Of a DNA stretch of 63,818 nucleotides, positions 44,121 to 53,118 are shown one piece after another. Origin of the DNA: UPXZ01 sp018055865 (GTDB taxonomy: Bacteria; Bacteroidota; Bacteroidia; Bacteroidales; Paludibacteraceae); assembly GCA_964292695.1 (NCBI GenBank), contig CAXYWB010000005.1:1-63818 (forward strand), given 5' to 3'. Position numbers and translations under genes: made by a program. Every line of letters starts with the position of its first letter. Within the stretch, counting starts at the first letter, position 1. Below the pieces are notes generated by a model. The model had not been told where the DNA came from and ran no database searches. It was given only the letters and a program-made list of their open reading frames with translations.

Positions 44121-44274
44121 TACAGTACAAATTCAACCCCGCACGCTCCGAATAAGCCGCGAAATACACACAAAATTGTATGTATTCGGACTGGATTCAG
44201 TTTATTGGGACACCATAAGCGAGTCAATCTATTCGGAGCTGAAATTCATCAGTTCATCATTGGATTATGAACCA

Positions 44275-44304
44275 AAAAAAACCGACGATTACCGCCGGTT
44301 TTTA
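44275..44304 (-). terminator. Intrinsic terminator of the TonB-DUF5689-DUF6359 operon
   Basis: On the minus strand AAACCGGCG and CGTCGGTTT form an imperfect stem with a T run. It lies 25-50 nt beyond the last gene of the leftward operon. Confidence 0.65.
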
Positions 44305-44327
44305 TCTTATCAATACAATCTTATTTT

Positions 44328-45809
44328 TTATTTCACTATAAAATTTTTCACTTCCCATGTACCTGCTTTGGAGGCAGTTGATTTATACACCAGAGCTATC
44401 TTAATTTTCTTTCCGGCATAAGCATTCAAACTCAAGTCTCCAGAATTGTAGAAATCCCACGTGGAAGCATTCGTAAAATTGGTAGGAACCTGTGTCCAGG
44501 TAGCTGTTGCGGGCAAACCGGATACATAATTCTCCGACACCCAAACGCTAGCTTCGTTGGCAGGTACGCCGCCATAACGGAACACATGATCGAAAGCCAA
44601 CGCTACACTGGTTTTGGAAGTCAAATCTATTTGAGGTGAGATTAACCAATCCTCGTTGGCTCTGTTCTGACTGCTGACATACCCGGTCATGTAAGCACAT
44701 TTATATGTAGCATTGTATGTCCATATTTCACCGCCAAGTACATTTTGTGTAGTAAATTGTCCTAAATTGGATGCAAATGTTTCGTAAAAAATGGCTGTAG
44801 AAGGATCAAAAGGTTTATTTCCTCCCGAAGTTCCATCTTCCAACACGTAATAAGATGTATTCTTCAGACCGGCTATGCCGAAATAAGCGGTAAGATCACC
44901 GTAAAGTGACACCTTTTCCCCATACAACGATTTATTATCTTTCAGATTTAGACCGTTTCGCACTACTCCTGCAGGTAACTGAACAGCCATTGCCTGACTC
45001 AGATAAAGGCTTCCGGAATCGGCAACCAGTATATTGGTGGCCTGCGTACAGGTATCGCCATTGAAATAGAACGAATTACCCTTTCCTGCCACATACCACA
45101 CGTAACCCACAATTGTGCCCTTGAGCCAGGCAGCCGTATTGTTTTGATTATAAGTGCCGCCAAGCACCGTATAAGGTGAGGCAACAGTTCCCAGGCCATA
45201 ATTTACTGTTACGATGACAGCTTCGCCGGACGACACTAAAAAGTTTTTAATTTCCCAGCTTCCGGCTTTCGTATCTGTCGAAAGATATTTAAAAGCGATG
45301 TGGATTTTTTTGCCGGCATAAGCGGTTAAGCTTATTTGCCCTGAATTATCAAATTCCCAGGCTCCCGGATCTCTGAACGGATTGGTTTTCACTTGCGTCC
45401 AAGTGGCAGATGAGGGTAATCCTGAGGCATAATTATCCGAAATCCACACGGTAGCTTCGTTAGCCAGGTCAGCAAAATAACGGGCTACGTGCTCAAACGA
45501 AAAATGTGCCGTAGTTACTTCAGTTAAGTCTATCTCAGGAGATATTAACCAGTCTTCATTGGCTACGTTCAACCGGGTGACACTCACATATCCGGTCATG
45601 AAAGCATATCCTCTTGAGTCACCCACCCATGCTTGCTCTCCTGTTACGCTCTGCGTAGTGAAATCTCCAAGCGTTCCATCGGCAAATGTTTGTGAATAAA
45701 TAACCTTTTGTGCATCGGGCGACTTAAGGTCAAAATCAGTTGCATTGGTACAGGCAGCAAATGCTGTAACCATAACAAACAACAGCATGTATATTAATTT
45801 CTTGTTCAT
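44328..45809 (-). CDS. Lipoprotein with duplicated anchor-J modules flanking DUF6359
   Basis: A 493-residue lipoprotein (signal ending AFAAC, Cys20). It has an internal duplication. Module A (about 36-196) and module B (about 340-493) share NEDWLISPxIDLT, EAxVWxSxNYxSGLP, ATWTQV and AYAGKKIxIAxxY, and end in SWEIKNFLV or TWEVKNFIV. These are beta-sandwich, choice-of-anchor-J-type domains. Between them (about 205-325) lies a DUF6359 segment, GTVASPYTVLGGTYNQ and WLKGTIVGYVW, which resembles OB-fold modules of secreted nucleases. It is the last gene of the operon with the TonB receptor and the DUF5689 protein. A surface ligand-binding role is inferred. Confidence 0.78.
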   Translation of the reverse strand: MNKKLIYMLLFVMVTAFAACTNATDFDLKSPDAQKVIYSQTFADGTLGDFTTQSVTGEQAWVGDSRGYAFMTGYVSVTRLNVANEDWLISPEIDLTEVTTAHFSFEHVARYFADLANEATVWISDNYASGLPSSATWTQVKTNPFRDPGAWEFDNSGQISLTAYAGKKIHIAFKYLSTDTKAGSWEIKNFLVSSGEAVIVTVNYGLGTVASPYTVLGGTYNQNNTAAWLKGTIVGYVWYVAGKGNSFYFNGDTCTQATNILVADSGSLYLSQAMAVQLPAGVVRNGLNLKDNKSLYGEKVSLYGDLTAYFGIAGLKNTSYYVLEDGTSGGNKPFDPSTAIFYETFASNLGQFTTQNVLGGEIWTYNATYKCAYMTGYVSSQNRANEDWLISPQIDLTSKTSVALAFDHVFRYGGVPANEASVWVSENYVSGLPATATWTQVPTNFTNASTWDFYNSGDLSLNAYAGKKIKIALVYKSTASKAGTWEVKNFIVK

Positions 45810-45828
45810 TGAGTCTTTCTTTTAATCG

Positions 45829-46812
45829 TTATTTAGTATAATCTACAGAGGTAAGATAAGGTTCAAAGCCTTTTCCCAAATCGCCAAGAGTTCTCAGTGT
45901 AAGTTGATATACACCTGCTGCATCTGCGTAGTTTTTGTACCATCCGATTATCACAGTGATGTTGCCGCTATAATTGGAAGGCGGAATGGGCTTAGTGGCA
46001 AATTTGGCATATTCGCTGGTAGCCACGGCAATGTCACCGGTACCGTCACTGATATTCCGCAACTGAGGGTATCCTACTCCACCCGTGGATGGCGCAAAAA
46101 TCATATTTTCGGCTGAGAGTGCTTTTTTGTTCCCGTCAAATCCGGTAAAATAAGCATTCTTAATGCAAACCAGTTTGTTTACCAATTTGGTATAATCTGC
46201 TGCTTTGATTTGTGCTATGGTCATTGTATCGGCTTTGATTCTGTCTGCCTGAGGCATTCCATAAGAGTGAACATGTTCATTAGCTGAAAACAGCGGCATT
46301 CTACCCGGTTCTATTCTGTAAACAGAGTCACCGTTGTATACGTTGACACGTTCTTTGTTGATATAAAGCGAACCAAGCTGAGGCGCCTGACCGTATTTGC
46401 CGATGTATAAATCATTGCAACGAATCCATACCTGTTGGCCCAGGGGATATATAGCTGATAATCCTGAAGCATCAATAGAAACTTTGAGGGCTTGTCCGTT
46501 TGGTTTATCCTCCTGAACCACAAAATACTTATACACATTGCCTTCAATGTCGGTAGAAGTAACAAATCCGCTTATAACCACGTCTGAGGCAGACTGAATG
46601 AGATCGGAAGTATAAAGTCCGGATTGACCCGTAGCGTCGGAATATGGATCTTTATTAGTCATAAATTCAGCTTTCAACTGCTCAATGGAGTAAGTTGTTA
46701 TCAACGAGTCTCCCATCAACTCGCTCACAGGAATTGCATCAAATTCCGTTTTATTACACGAAGTAAATATTGCGACCGGAATCATTAAATATATTAGAAA
46801 CTTAATCTTCAT
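45829..46812 (-). CDS. DUF5689 lipoprotein
   Basis: A 327-residue lipoprotein (signal ending IFTSC, Cys19). The DUF5689 domain covers most of the chain. It contains SASDVVISGFVTSTDIEGNV and YKYFVVQED, followed by YPLGQQVWIRCNDLYIGKYG. This strand pattern, with a GxVxSxDxxGN turn and an IxCxxLYIGxY strand, looks OB-fold-like to me and recalls nucleic-acid-binding modules; that is inference. It lies 26 nt downstream of the TonB receptor and 19 nt upstream of the DUF6359 lipoprotein, so all three are one operon. No SusD-like protein occurs; this may be its functional substitute. Confidence 0.8.
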   Translation of the reverse strand: MKIKFLIYLMIPVAIFTSCNKTEFDAIPVSELMGDSLITTYSIEQLKAEFMTNKDPYSDATGQSGLYTSDLIQSASDVVISGFVTSTDIEGNVYKYFVVQEDKPNGQALKVSIDASGLSAIYPLGQQVWIRCNDLYIGKYGQAPQLGSLYINKERVNVYNGDSVYRIEPGRMPLFSANEHVHSYGMPQADRIKADTMTIAQIKAADYTKLVNKLVCIKNAYFTGFDGNKKALSAENMIFAPSTGGVGYPQLRNISDGTGDIAVATSEYAKFATKPIPPSNYSGNITVIIGWYKNYADAAGVYQLTLRTLGDLGKGFEPYLTSVDYTK

Positions 46813-46838
46813 TTTTTATCTTTTTTGAGTATTGATAC

Positions 46839-49607
46839 TTAAAATCTAAATCCTAAATTCAGGAACATGTTGAATCCCCAGGCGTAGTAATATTTATTAG
46901 GGAATCTGTTGAGGTTTTCCATATCCAGCGATGTTTCGTCGAGCATAGGCATTCTGCCTTGCTGGAAACCACCTGTAACCATACTTGTATTATTCAGTAT
47001 ATTACTGAAGCTCAGATTGATATTCATGGAGCGTCGTTGTGGCAGATAAATCACTTTACCGATAGAAGCATCCAAAAGAAAGCCACTTTTCAGTTTTTCC
47101 TGAGTTCCCAGGATTCTTTTTGCCTCACCGGTTGCATCAGCATCATACATGGCTACATTGCTTGCAGTGAATCTGTTGGGTGCGAAATCCAGGTAATTAT
47201 TGTCAAAATAGTTGAGCGTTACATCAGCAAACCACATTTTCGGATGAAAATAATCAATGGTAAAATTTGCAGCCAGTTGAGGCCCCGAATTGATTTTCAA
47301 ATCTTTAGTCAGCACAGTTTCCTGTATATCCTCTTTTGATCCGTTTTCAAAACTCTTCACTCCTATGGCATCGTTGGTATAATGATAGTCGGCAAAAGTA
47401 GCTGCGGAAGTGATTGAAAAACTTCTGTTCAGTTTTACAGATAATCCGGCTTCTACTCCCTGATAAATTTTATCCGATTTCATCAGCATATGGTTGATAA
47501 AAGTGCGGAGTGCATCATCGTAGTACCCCAGATTTTCGGAAGTACCAAGCATGTGAGTACGGAAACCTGTAAAACGACCCCGAACTGCAGGAAATACGAA
47601 TGAATAGTTCAAATCGTAGGATAAGATTTTTCGCGATTGCAGATAAGGAATACGATCGTCTTTGATACGTTCTGACACGTATGCACCGCTTGGAAGAGGT
47701 GCACGGGTTTCGGCCAGTACATTAGCATACATGCGGTTACGTCCGTTGATTTTGTAAGTGGCACCTGCTTTGAACGAAGGATCGACAAACCACCACACCT
47801 GACCTGGACCATAGGAATTTTCCGGAGCACGTCCGTTGCGCATGTATCCGTGACGACCAAACTGAGTATAAGTCAGTTGAGCTGCGTAGTAAATGTCGAG
47901 CTGCGTCAGGTTCCATTCGTTTTGGATAAATGCACTGCTGTGAATGATGTTAACGTCGTATTTATACCCGAACATGTCCCCTTTTTTAATCACTTTATCC
48001 GGATTATTCAGGTCATTCTGAATTTTATCCATATTCGGATTCGGGTCGATATTCAAATCGCGTTCAGCAAACTGGTCGATATCAATCCATTGATTTCCGC
48101 CAAGCAAATCGTCCATAGTTTTGTAATTAATGTCTTTAGCGTATTTGGCTTCAATTCCTGCTGTCAGGCGGAGTTTTGAATTGATCTGATTGGTATAGGT
48201 AGAATTAAGTGCCGTTTCCATAAGGTCGTTGTGTCGACGTTCCACGGCATATTTTGCAGTTCCGGTCGGATTAATCTGATTGTTTTTGTAATTGGCGAGA
48301 TAAAGCGATTCCCAATCAATTTGAGATACTTTGTCATTCACCGGCTCTCCATTGTCAAAGCCCCATTCACGGCGTATCTGATCAGCTATCGTTTCGTCTG
48401 TCTGGAAACTTGGTAAATTCCGGTAATAATCCGGACGCGGATCGGGAGCATTGTAAAAACTGAGCGCCGAATTACTGTACATACTGTAATGGTAAGCTAA
48501 TCCGGTGCGAAGTCGCTGCGATTCGCTTATTTTGAAATCGGAAGCAATAATGGCTGTCGGGTCAAAGCTTTTCACAATGCGCGAATTACGTTTTACCCCT
48601 TCCTGATATCCCCAGTATGAATTATAATAGATGGTTCCGGTCATGTCATACACTTCCTGAGTGGTAGCACTCTGCGAAGCACGTTTGGTAGGTGCTCCGT
48701 ATGTGATAAGCGAAAGGCTGTGACGCGGAGTCAGCATTTTTTCGGCAGAAAGAAAAATTCCTGCTGAATTATAAAATGTACCCTGAGCAATGCCCTCGTC
48801 GGCCCAGCGAAATACTCCCGAGGCAGCAAACGCCCAACCATTAGGCATCAGGCCGGTAGCATAGGTAAGCTGACCACGTAATTTGTAGGCACGATTGCTG
48901 TAGGCTACACTGGCTCTGGTACCTGCTGCAAATGCGCTTGCGCGGTTCAGTATGTTGGTGTTGCCTCCCAGATTGCCGTAGCTGAATGAATTAGCTTCAG
49001 AACCCATCACTACGTCTTTATTCCGGTTGGCATCGTTCAGCCCGCCCAGACTGGAATAATTAAATCCACCCCTGTCGAGTGCATTGAAATGTACTCCGTT
49101 AACATACGTTGATTCAAATTCCTGCTCGTAACCACGCATACGAAAACGCATGGGGCTAAAATTGTAAGATGTCTGCGAAAGATATACATCTCCTCTGGAC
49201 AAACTGGACGAAATCGATTGCGATGCGCGACCTTCATCCTCGCTGAAATCCGATTCGTTGAGTTGCAGAATGGCATCCTGACGGGATTCTTCCTGAATAT
49301 CCACCCGCATAAAAATTATCCCGGCATCATTCAGTTCGTTTTCCTTCAGGCTAATTACCTTGATTTGAGGCAGATAACCCGATCGTGAGAAACTGATTTC
49401 TTCATCACCGGCAGCCAGATAAGAAAAGTTAAACTCTCCCTGAGCGTTGGTTTTTGCTGAGATATTTTGATTCAACAACGTAACCGTAACGCCTGGTAGA
49501 GGTGTTTCTGATTCAGCTACTTTCACAAAACCGGTAAGTCTGGTTTGAGCTGATACCAAAACCGATGTGAAAATAACAACTGACAATACTAATACTAATT
49601 TTCTCAT
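46839..49607 (-). CDS. TonB-dependent receptor with carboxypeptidase-like N-domain
   Basis: A 922-residue outer-membrane transporter. The signal peptide (MRKLVLVLSVVIFTSVLVSA) is followed by a carboxypeptidase-regulatory-like beta-sandwich (about 24-110, RLTGFVKVAESETPLPGVTV). A plug region and long barrel follow, ending in NMFLNLGFRF with a terminal Phe. I chose ATG 49607; an in-frame upstream start at 49679 adds 24 non-signal residues. It lacks an adjacent SusD, so it is not a classical SusC/D pair. It heads an operon with two lipoproteins and is divergent from a secreted EEP-fold enzyme. The imported substrate is unknown; nucleotides or phosphate esters are the working guess. Confidence 0.87.
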   Translation of the reverse strand: MRKLVLVLSVVIFTSVLVSAQTRLTGFVKVAESETPLPGVTVTLLNQNISAKTNAQGEFNFSYLAAGDEEISFSRSGYLPQIKVISLKENELNDAGIIFMRVDIQEESRQDAILQLNESDFSEDEGRASQSISSSLSRGDVYLSQTSYNFSPMRFRMRGYEQEFESTYVNGVHFNALDRGGFNYSSLGGLNDANRNKDVVMGSEANSFSYGNLGGNTNILNRASAFAAGTRASVAYSNRAYKLRGQLTYATGLMPNGWAFAASGVFRWADEGIAQGTFYNSAGIFLSAEKMLTPRHSLSLITYGAPTKRASQSATTQEVYDMTGTIYYNSYWGYQEGVKRNSRIVKSFDPTAIIASDFKISESQRLRTGLAYHYSMYSNSALSFYNAPDPRPDYYRNLPSFQTDETIADQIRREWGFDNGEPVNDKVSQIDWESLYLANYKNNQINPTGTAKYAVERRHNDLMETALNSTYTNQINSKLRLTAGIEAKYAKDINYKTMDDLLGGNQWIDIDQFAERDLNIDPNPNMDKIQNDLNNPDKVIKKGDMFGYKYDVNIIHSSAFIQNEWNLTQLDIYYAAQLTYTQFGRHGYMRNGRAPENSYGPGQVWWFVDPSFKAGATYKINGRNRMYANVLAETRAPLPSGAYVSERIKDDRIPYLQSRKILSYDLNYSFVFPAVRGRFTGFRTHMLGTSENLGYYDDALRTFINHMLMKSDKIYQGVEAGLSVKLNRSFSITSAATFADYHYTNDAIGVKSFENGSKEDIQETVLTKDLKINSGPQLAANFTIDYFHPKMWFADVTLNYFDNNYLDFAPNRFTASNVAMYDADATGEAKRILGTQEKLKSGFLLDASIGKVIYLPQRRSMNINLSFSNILNNTSMVTGGFQQGRMPMLDETSLDMENLNRFPNKYYYAWGFNMFLNLGFRF

Positions 49608-50036
49608 AAATAAACTAAATTCTATTATTAATTTTTTCTGTTTAATTCTCTGAAAATGGGGCAAAAAAAAGTGTTGCAAGATACGACATTTTTTTTACAT
49701 AATAATGAATTATGAATAATACTTTAATCGAACAGCCAACCCGCATTCAGGAAGCGAAATATACATGTAATTGACTTTCAAATGTTTCCAACAAATAAAG
49801 TTCATTTAAATTAGAAATCTGCACTTTGAATATTTAACACTTCATAATCTTCATTTTTCTAAAATTCAACACTCCGGAATTTTTGGTATTGTCAGTCAAC
49901 TCAATTTTATAACAACTCACAAGGGCCCAATCATTTCACAAGGTTTTTGGTTAATTGTTTTTTTTTCTCGTATTTTTTTCGGACTTTTGTTCTTTTGAAA
50001 AATTAGTACAAAAACATCTCTCTATTTATAAGAACT
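49608..50036. other. Divergent regulatory gap between the TonB operon and the EEP gene
   Basis: 429 nt, strongly AT-rich. I found no exact TAnnTTTG box on either strand and no gene or stable RNA. A short GGGCCC palindrome lies near 49924. The lack of a standard promoter may mean an alternative sigma factor or an activator controls the locus, but this is inference. Confidence 0.45.
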
Positions 50037-51086
50037 ATGCGAAAATTTATTTATTTACTTGCTTTGAATTTTATTCTCGTTGCATGTGGATCCGGTAAAC
50101 AGGTTTCAAAGTCTGGTGGCGGTGAAAGTTTTCAGGTGGTTAGTGTTGCCTTTTACAACCTTGAAAACCTGTTTGACACGATTAATCAAAGTAATAATGA
50201 TGAAGAATTTCTGCCCGAAGGTGCCATGAGATGGACTGGAATGAAATACCGGGGCAAACTTAAAAATATGTCCTACGCCATTTCTCAAATTGGCAAAGAA
50301 ACTACTCCAGCCGGACCTTCTATTGTAGGAGTTTCTGAAATTGAAAATCGCGGCGTACTCGAAGATTTGGTCAAAGAACCTTCAATATCCAACCGCACAT
50401 ACGAAATAGTACATTACGACAGTCCTGACCGACGCGGAGTGGACGTTGGACTCCTTTACAATCCGCGCGATTTTTTGGTTACTTCCAGTAAATCCTACAG
50501 ATTGCTGCCCAACGATACAGCGTTTCGCACCCGCGACCAACTTTTGGTGAGCGGTTATCTGCTGGGTGAAAAAGTGCATGTTATAGTGGGTCACTGGCCT
50601 TCAAGAATCGGTGGTGAGGTGGCCTCATCACCTCGTAGAGAAGCGGCTGCAGGATTATCCAGACACATTGTTGACTCACTTTACAGGTTGGATGCAAATG
50701 CTAAAATCATCATTATGGGCGACCTGAACGATGACCCATTCAATACCAGCACCGCCAAAGTGCTTGATGCCAGGAGAAACATGGAAGATGTTCCTGAAAA
50801 AGGATTGTATAACCCGATGTGGCGAATTCTGGATGCAGGTGTAGGCTCGCTGGCTTACAACAACCAATGGAATCTTTTTGATCAAATCATTATTTCCCAG
50901 CCATTTCTGAATAAAGACAAAACAAAACTTTCATTCTGGAAAGCCGAAGTTTTTAATAAAAAATTTCTTATCCAGCAGGAAGGCAGCTACAAGGGAACAC
51001 CTATGCGTACGCATGCAGGTGGAGTGTGGCTCAACGGATACAGCGACCACTTCCCCACTCTTATTTACCTGGTGAAAGGAAAATAA
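50037..51086 (+). CDS. Lipoprotein endonuclease/exonuclease/phosphatase (EEP fold)
   Basis: A 349-residue exported EEP-family phosphodiesterase. The lipoprotein signal ends LVAC (Cys17) and is followed by a Gly/Ser-rich linker. Catalytic motifs are AFYNLENLFDT (metal Asn), GVSEIENRG (metal Glu), VIVGHWPSR, IIMGDLNDDPF (Asp/Asn pair) and the C-terminal GYSDHFPTL (Asp-His). All key residues appear intact. Membership does not separate nuclease from phosphatase activity. The lipid anchor implies a surface or periplasmic location, unlike the intracellular ExoIII at 8.9 kb. It is divergent from the TonB/DUF5689/DUF6359 operon. Confidence 0.85.
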   Translation: MRKFIYLLALNFILVACGSGKQVSKSGGGESFQVVSVAFYNLENLFDTINQSNNDEEFLPEGAMRWTGMKYRGKLKNMSYAISQIGKETTPAGPSIVGVSEIENRGVLEDLVKEPSISNRTYEIVHYDSPDRRGVDVGLLYNPRDFLVTSSKSYRLLPNDTAFRTRDQLLVSGYLLGEKVHVIVGHWPSRIGGEVASSPRREAAAGLSRHIVDSLYRLDANAKIIIMGDLNDDPFNTSTAKVLDARRNMEDVPEKGLYNPMWRILDAGVGSLAYNNQWNLFDQIIISQPFLNKDKTKLSFWKAEVFNKKFLIQQEGSYKGTPMRTHAGGVWLNGYSDHFPTLIYLVKGK

Positions 51087-51127
51087 TCTTACAAAAAAAG
51101 CTGCAAGCTGCAGAATAAAAACTAATT

Positions 51128-51718
51128 ATGGAATATCCCACACTTCAAGGAAAATTAATAATGTCCGAATATGGTCGGAATGTACAGCAAATGATAGAAC
51201 ATGCGCTGATCATAGAAGACCGCGAAGAACGCACCAGATGTGTAAATACCATCATCAACATCATGGGCAGCCTTTTCCCCTACCTGCGCGATGTGAACGA
51301 CTTCAAGCATAAACTCTGGGATCACGTGGCAATCATGTCAGATTTCAAACTGGATATTGATTATCCGTATGAAATTGTGAAAAAGGAAGAAATGTATGAA
51401 CGCCCCGAAACTATACCCTATAAAAATTCCCGAATCAGGTATATGCATTACGGAAGAAACCTGGAAGAAATGATAGAACGGGTATCCGATTATCCTGACG
51501 GAGACACAAAGAATGAACTTATTCGTCTGATTGCCAATCAGATGAAAAAATGTTTTCTGACCTGGAACAAGGAAGTGGTGGACGACAAAAAGATTTTTGA
51601 CGATTTGCGGGAACTATCAAAAGGTAAACTGGATGTTTCTGAAGATATCTTCAAATTGATGGAAACCAAAGACGTGTTTCATTCCAAAAAAGTACAGAAC
51701 AAACCCAAAAAGAAATAA
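51128..51718 (+). CDS. DUF4290 protein
   Basis: A 196-residue cytosolic protein of DUF4290, a family that I know only from Bacteroidota. It has no signal peptide or membrane helix and is mostly helical. Conserved stretches include MSEYGRNVQQMIEHALIIED, FPYLRDVNDFKHKLWDH and MHYGRNLEEMIE. The two YGRN-x-x-x-MIE motifs suggest an internal repeat. The tail is Lys-rich. Function is unknown. It lies directly upstream of murA (95 nt), an association I recall from other Bacteroidales, so a link to cell-wall synthesis or growth is possible. Confidence 0.85.
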   Translation: MEYPTLQGKLIMSEYGRNVQQMIEHALIIEDREERTRCVNTIINIMGSLFPYLRDVNDFKHKLWDHVAIMSDFKLDIDYPYEIVKKEEMYERPETIPYKNSRIRYMHYGRNLEEMIERVSDYPDGDTKNELIRLIANQMKKCFLTWNKEVVDDKKIFDDLRELSKGKLDVSEDIFKLMETKDVFHSKKVQNKPKKK

Positions 51719-51772
51719 TACCAGTTCTGATCTCACCGTTTTTTTAAATATGAAGCTCTAAACTCAAAACTC

Positions 51773-51790
51773 TCCCGATAGCTATCGGGA
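51773..51790. repeat. Perfect 18-bp palindrome
   Basis: TCCCGATAGCTATCGGGA is a perfect palindrome between the DUF4290 gene and murA, flanked by similar AAACTC-type sequences on both sides. It is seen once in this window. I recall similar palindromes as dispersed repeats in Bacteroidota genomes, which I cannot verify here. Confidence 0.65.
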
Positions 51791-51813
51791 TTGAAACTCG
51801 AAACTATCAGAAA

Positions 51814-53118
51814 ATGTCATCATTCAAAATAGAGGGCGGACACCGGTTTCATGGTTCTATCACGCCTCAGGGAGCTAAAAATGAAGCTTTACAGGTTATA
51901 TGTGCCGTACTGCTTACTTCCGAAAAGGTTACCATTAGCAACATTCCGCAAATTCTCGACGTACTGAATCTGATAGAATTAATCCGTGAATTAGGTGTAA
52001 AAGTTGAGCAAATACAAGCTGACACCTATACTTTTCAGGCTGATGAGATAAACCCGAATTACCTGGAAACGGAAGACTTTTATCGCAGAAGCGCTTCGCT
52101 AAGGGGTTCTGTCATGCTGGTAGGCCCTTTAGTCACACGTTTTGGAAAAGCAATAATTCCAAAACCCGGAGGTGATAAAATTGGTCGCCGGAGATTAGAT
52201 ACTCATTTTCTTGGCATTCAGAAATTGGGAGCTGATTTTGAATACGATGCCGACAAAAAATTGTACGAGATTCACTCCGGAAAATTGAAGGGATGTTATA
52301 TGCTGCTCGACGAAGCATCGGTAACCGGCACTGCCAATATACTGATGACCGCCGTGCTTGCTGAAGGCGAAACAACAATCTACAATGCTGCCTGCGAGCC
52401 CTATCTGCAGCAATTAAGCAGAATGCTGAACCGCATGGGTGCAGATATTTCGGGTATTGGCTCCAACCTGCTCACTATCAAAGGAGTAAATTCACTGAAT
52501 GGATGTAGTCACAGACTTCTGCCTGATATGATTGAAGTAGGAAGTTTTATCGGAATGGCTGCCATGACGGGTTCAGAAATAACCATTAAAAATGCAGCGT
52601 ACCATGAGTTGGGCATCATTCCCGACAGTTTTCGAAGAATGGGAATAAAACTGGAGCAAAAGGGGGATGATATTTTCATTCCTCAACAAGACTCTTACAC
52701 CATCGAATCTTTTATTGACGGTTCCATCATGACTATAGCCGATGCTCCCTGGCCCGGCCTTACACCCGACTTGCTGAGCGTATTTCTTGTCGTTGCCACC
52801 AAAGCAATCGGTAGTGTGCTTATTCACCAAAAGATGTTCGAAAGTCGTCTTTTCTTTGTTGACAAACTGATAGATATGGGAGCACAAATTATACTTTGTG
52901 ACCCTCACCGCGCCACCGTTATCGGTCAGGGAAATAATCTGCATCTGCGGGCTGCCCGAATGAGTTCGCCGGATATCCGCGCGGGCATCGCGTTGCTTAT
53001 TGCAGCTTTGGCGGCTTCAGGCACCAGCATCATTGAAAACATCGAACAAATTGACCGCGGATATCAGAATATTGACGGACGATTGAATGCATTGGGAGCT
53101 AAAATAACGAGAATTTGA
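51814..53118 (+). CDS. murA: UDP-N-acetylglucosamine 1-carboxyvinyltransferase
   Basis: A 434-residue enzyme for the first committed step of peptidoglycan synthesis, adding enolpyruvate from PEP to UDP-GlcNAc. Lys22 (GAKNEAL) and the six-fold inside-out repeat architecture are recognisable. The loop that holds Cys115 in E. coli reads KPGGDKIGRRRLDTHF here, with Asp121 in place of the cysteine. Cys-to-Asp at this site keeps activity but prevents alkylation by fosfomycin in other species. It overlaps the yigZ-like gene by 1 nt (TGATG), so the two are translationally coupled. Confidence 0.95.
   Translation: MSSFKIEGGHRFHGSITPQGAKNEALQVICAVLLTSEKVTISNIPQILDVLNLIELIRELGVKVEQIQADTYTFQADEINPNYLETEDFYRRSASLRGSVMLVGPLVTRFGKAIIPKPGGDKIGRRRLDTHFLGIQKLGADFEYDADKKLYEIHSGKLKGCYMLLDEASVTGTANILMTAVLAEGETTIYNAACEPYLQQLSRMLNRMGADISGIGSNLLTIKGVNSLNGCSHRLLPDMIEVGSFIGMAAMTGSEITIKNAAYHELGIIPDSFRRMGIKLEQKGDDIFIPQQDSYTIESFIDGSIMTIADAPWPGLTPDLLSVFLVVATKAIGSVLIHQKMFESRLFFVDKLIDMGAQIILCDPHRATVIGQGNNLHLRAARMSSPDIRAGIALLIAALAASGTSIIENIEQIDRGYQNIDGRLNALGAKITRI

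Noticed and set aside
44176..44421. 81-codon plus-strand ORF
   Set aside because: It crosses two terminators and overlaps the end of the DUF6359 lipoprotein gene; its composition does not look like protein.
46839..49607. SusC/SusD polysaccharide utilisation pair
   Set aside because: No SusD-like lipoprotein, glycosidase or sensor is adjacent; the downstream lipoproteins are DUF5689 and DUF6359.
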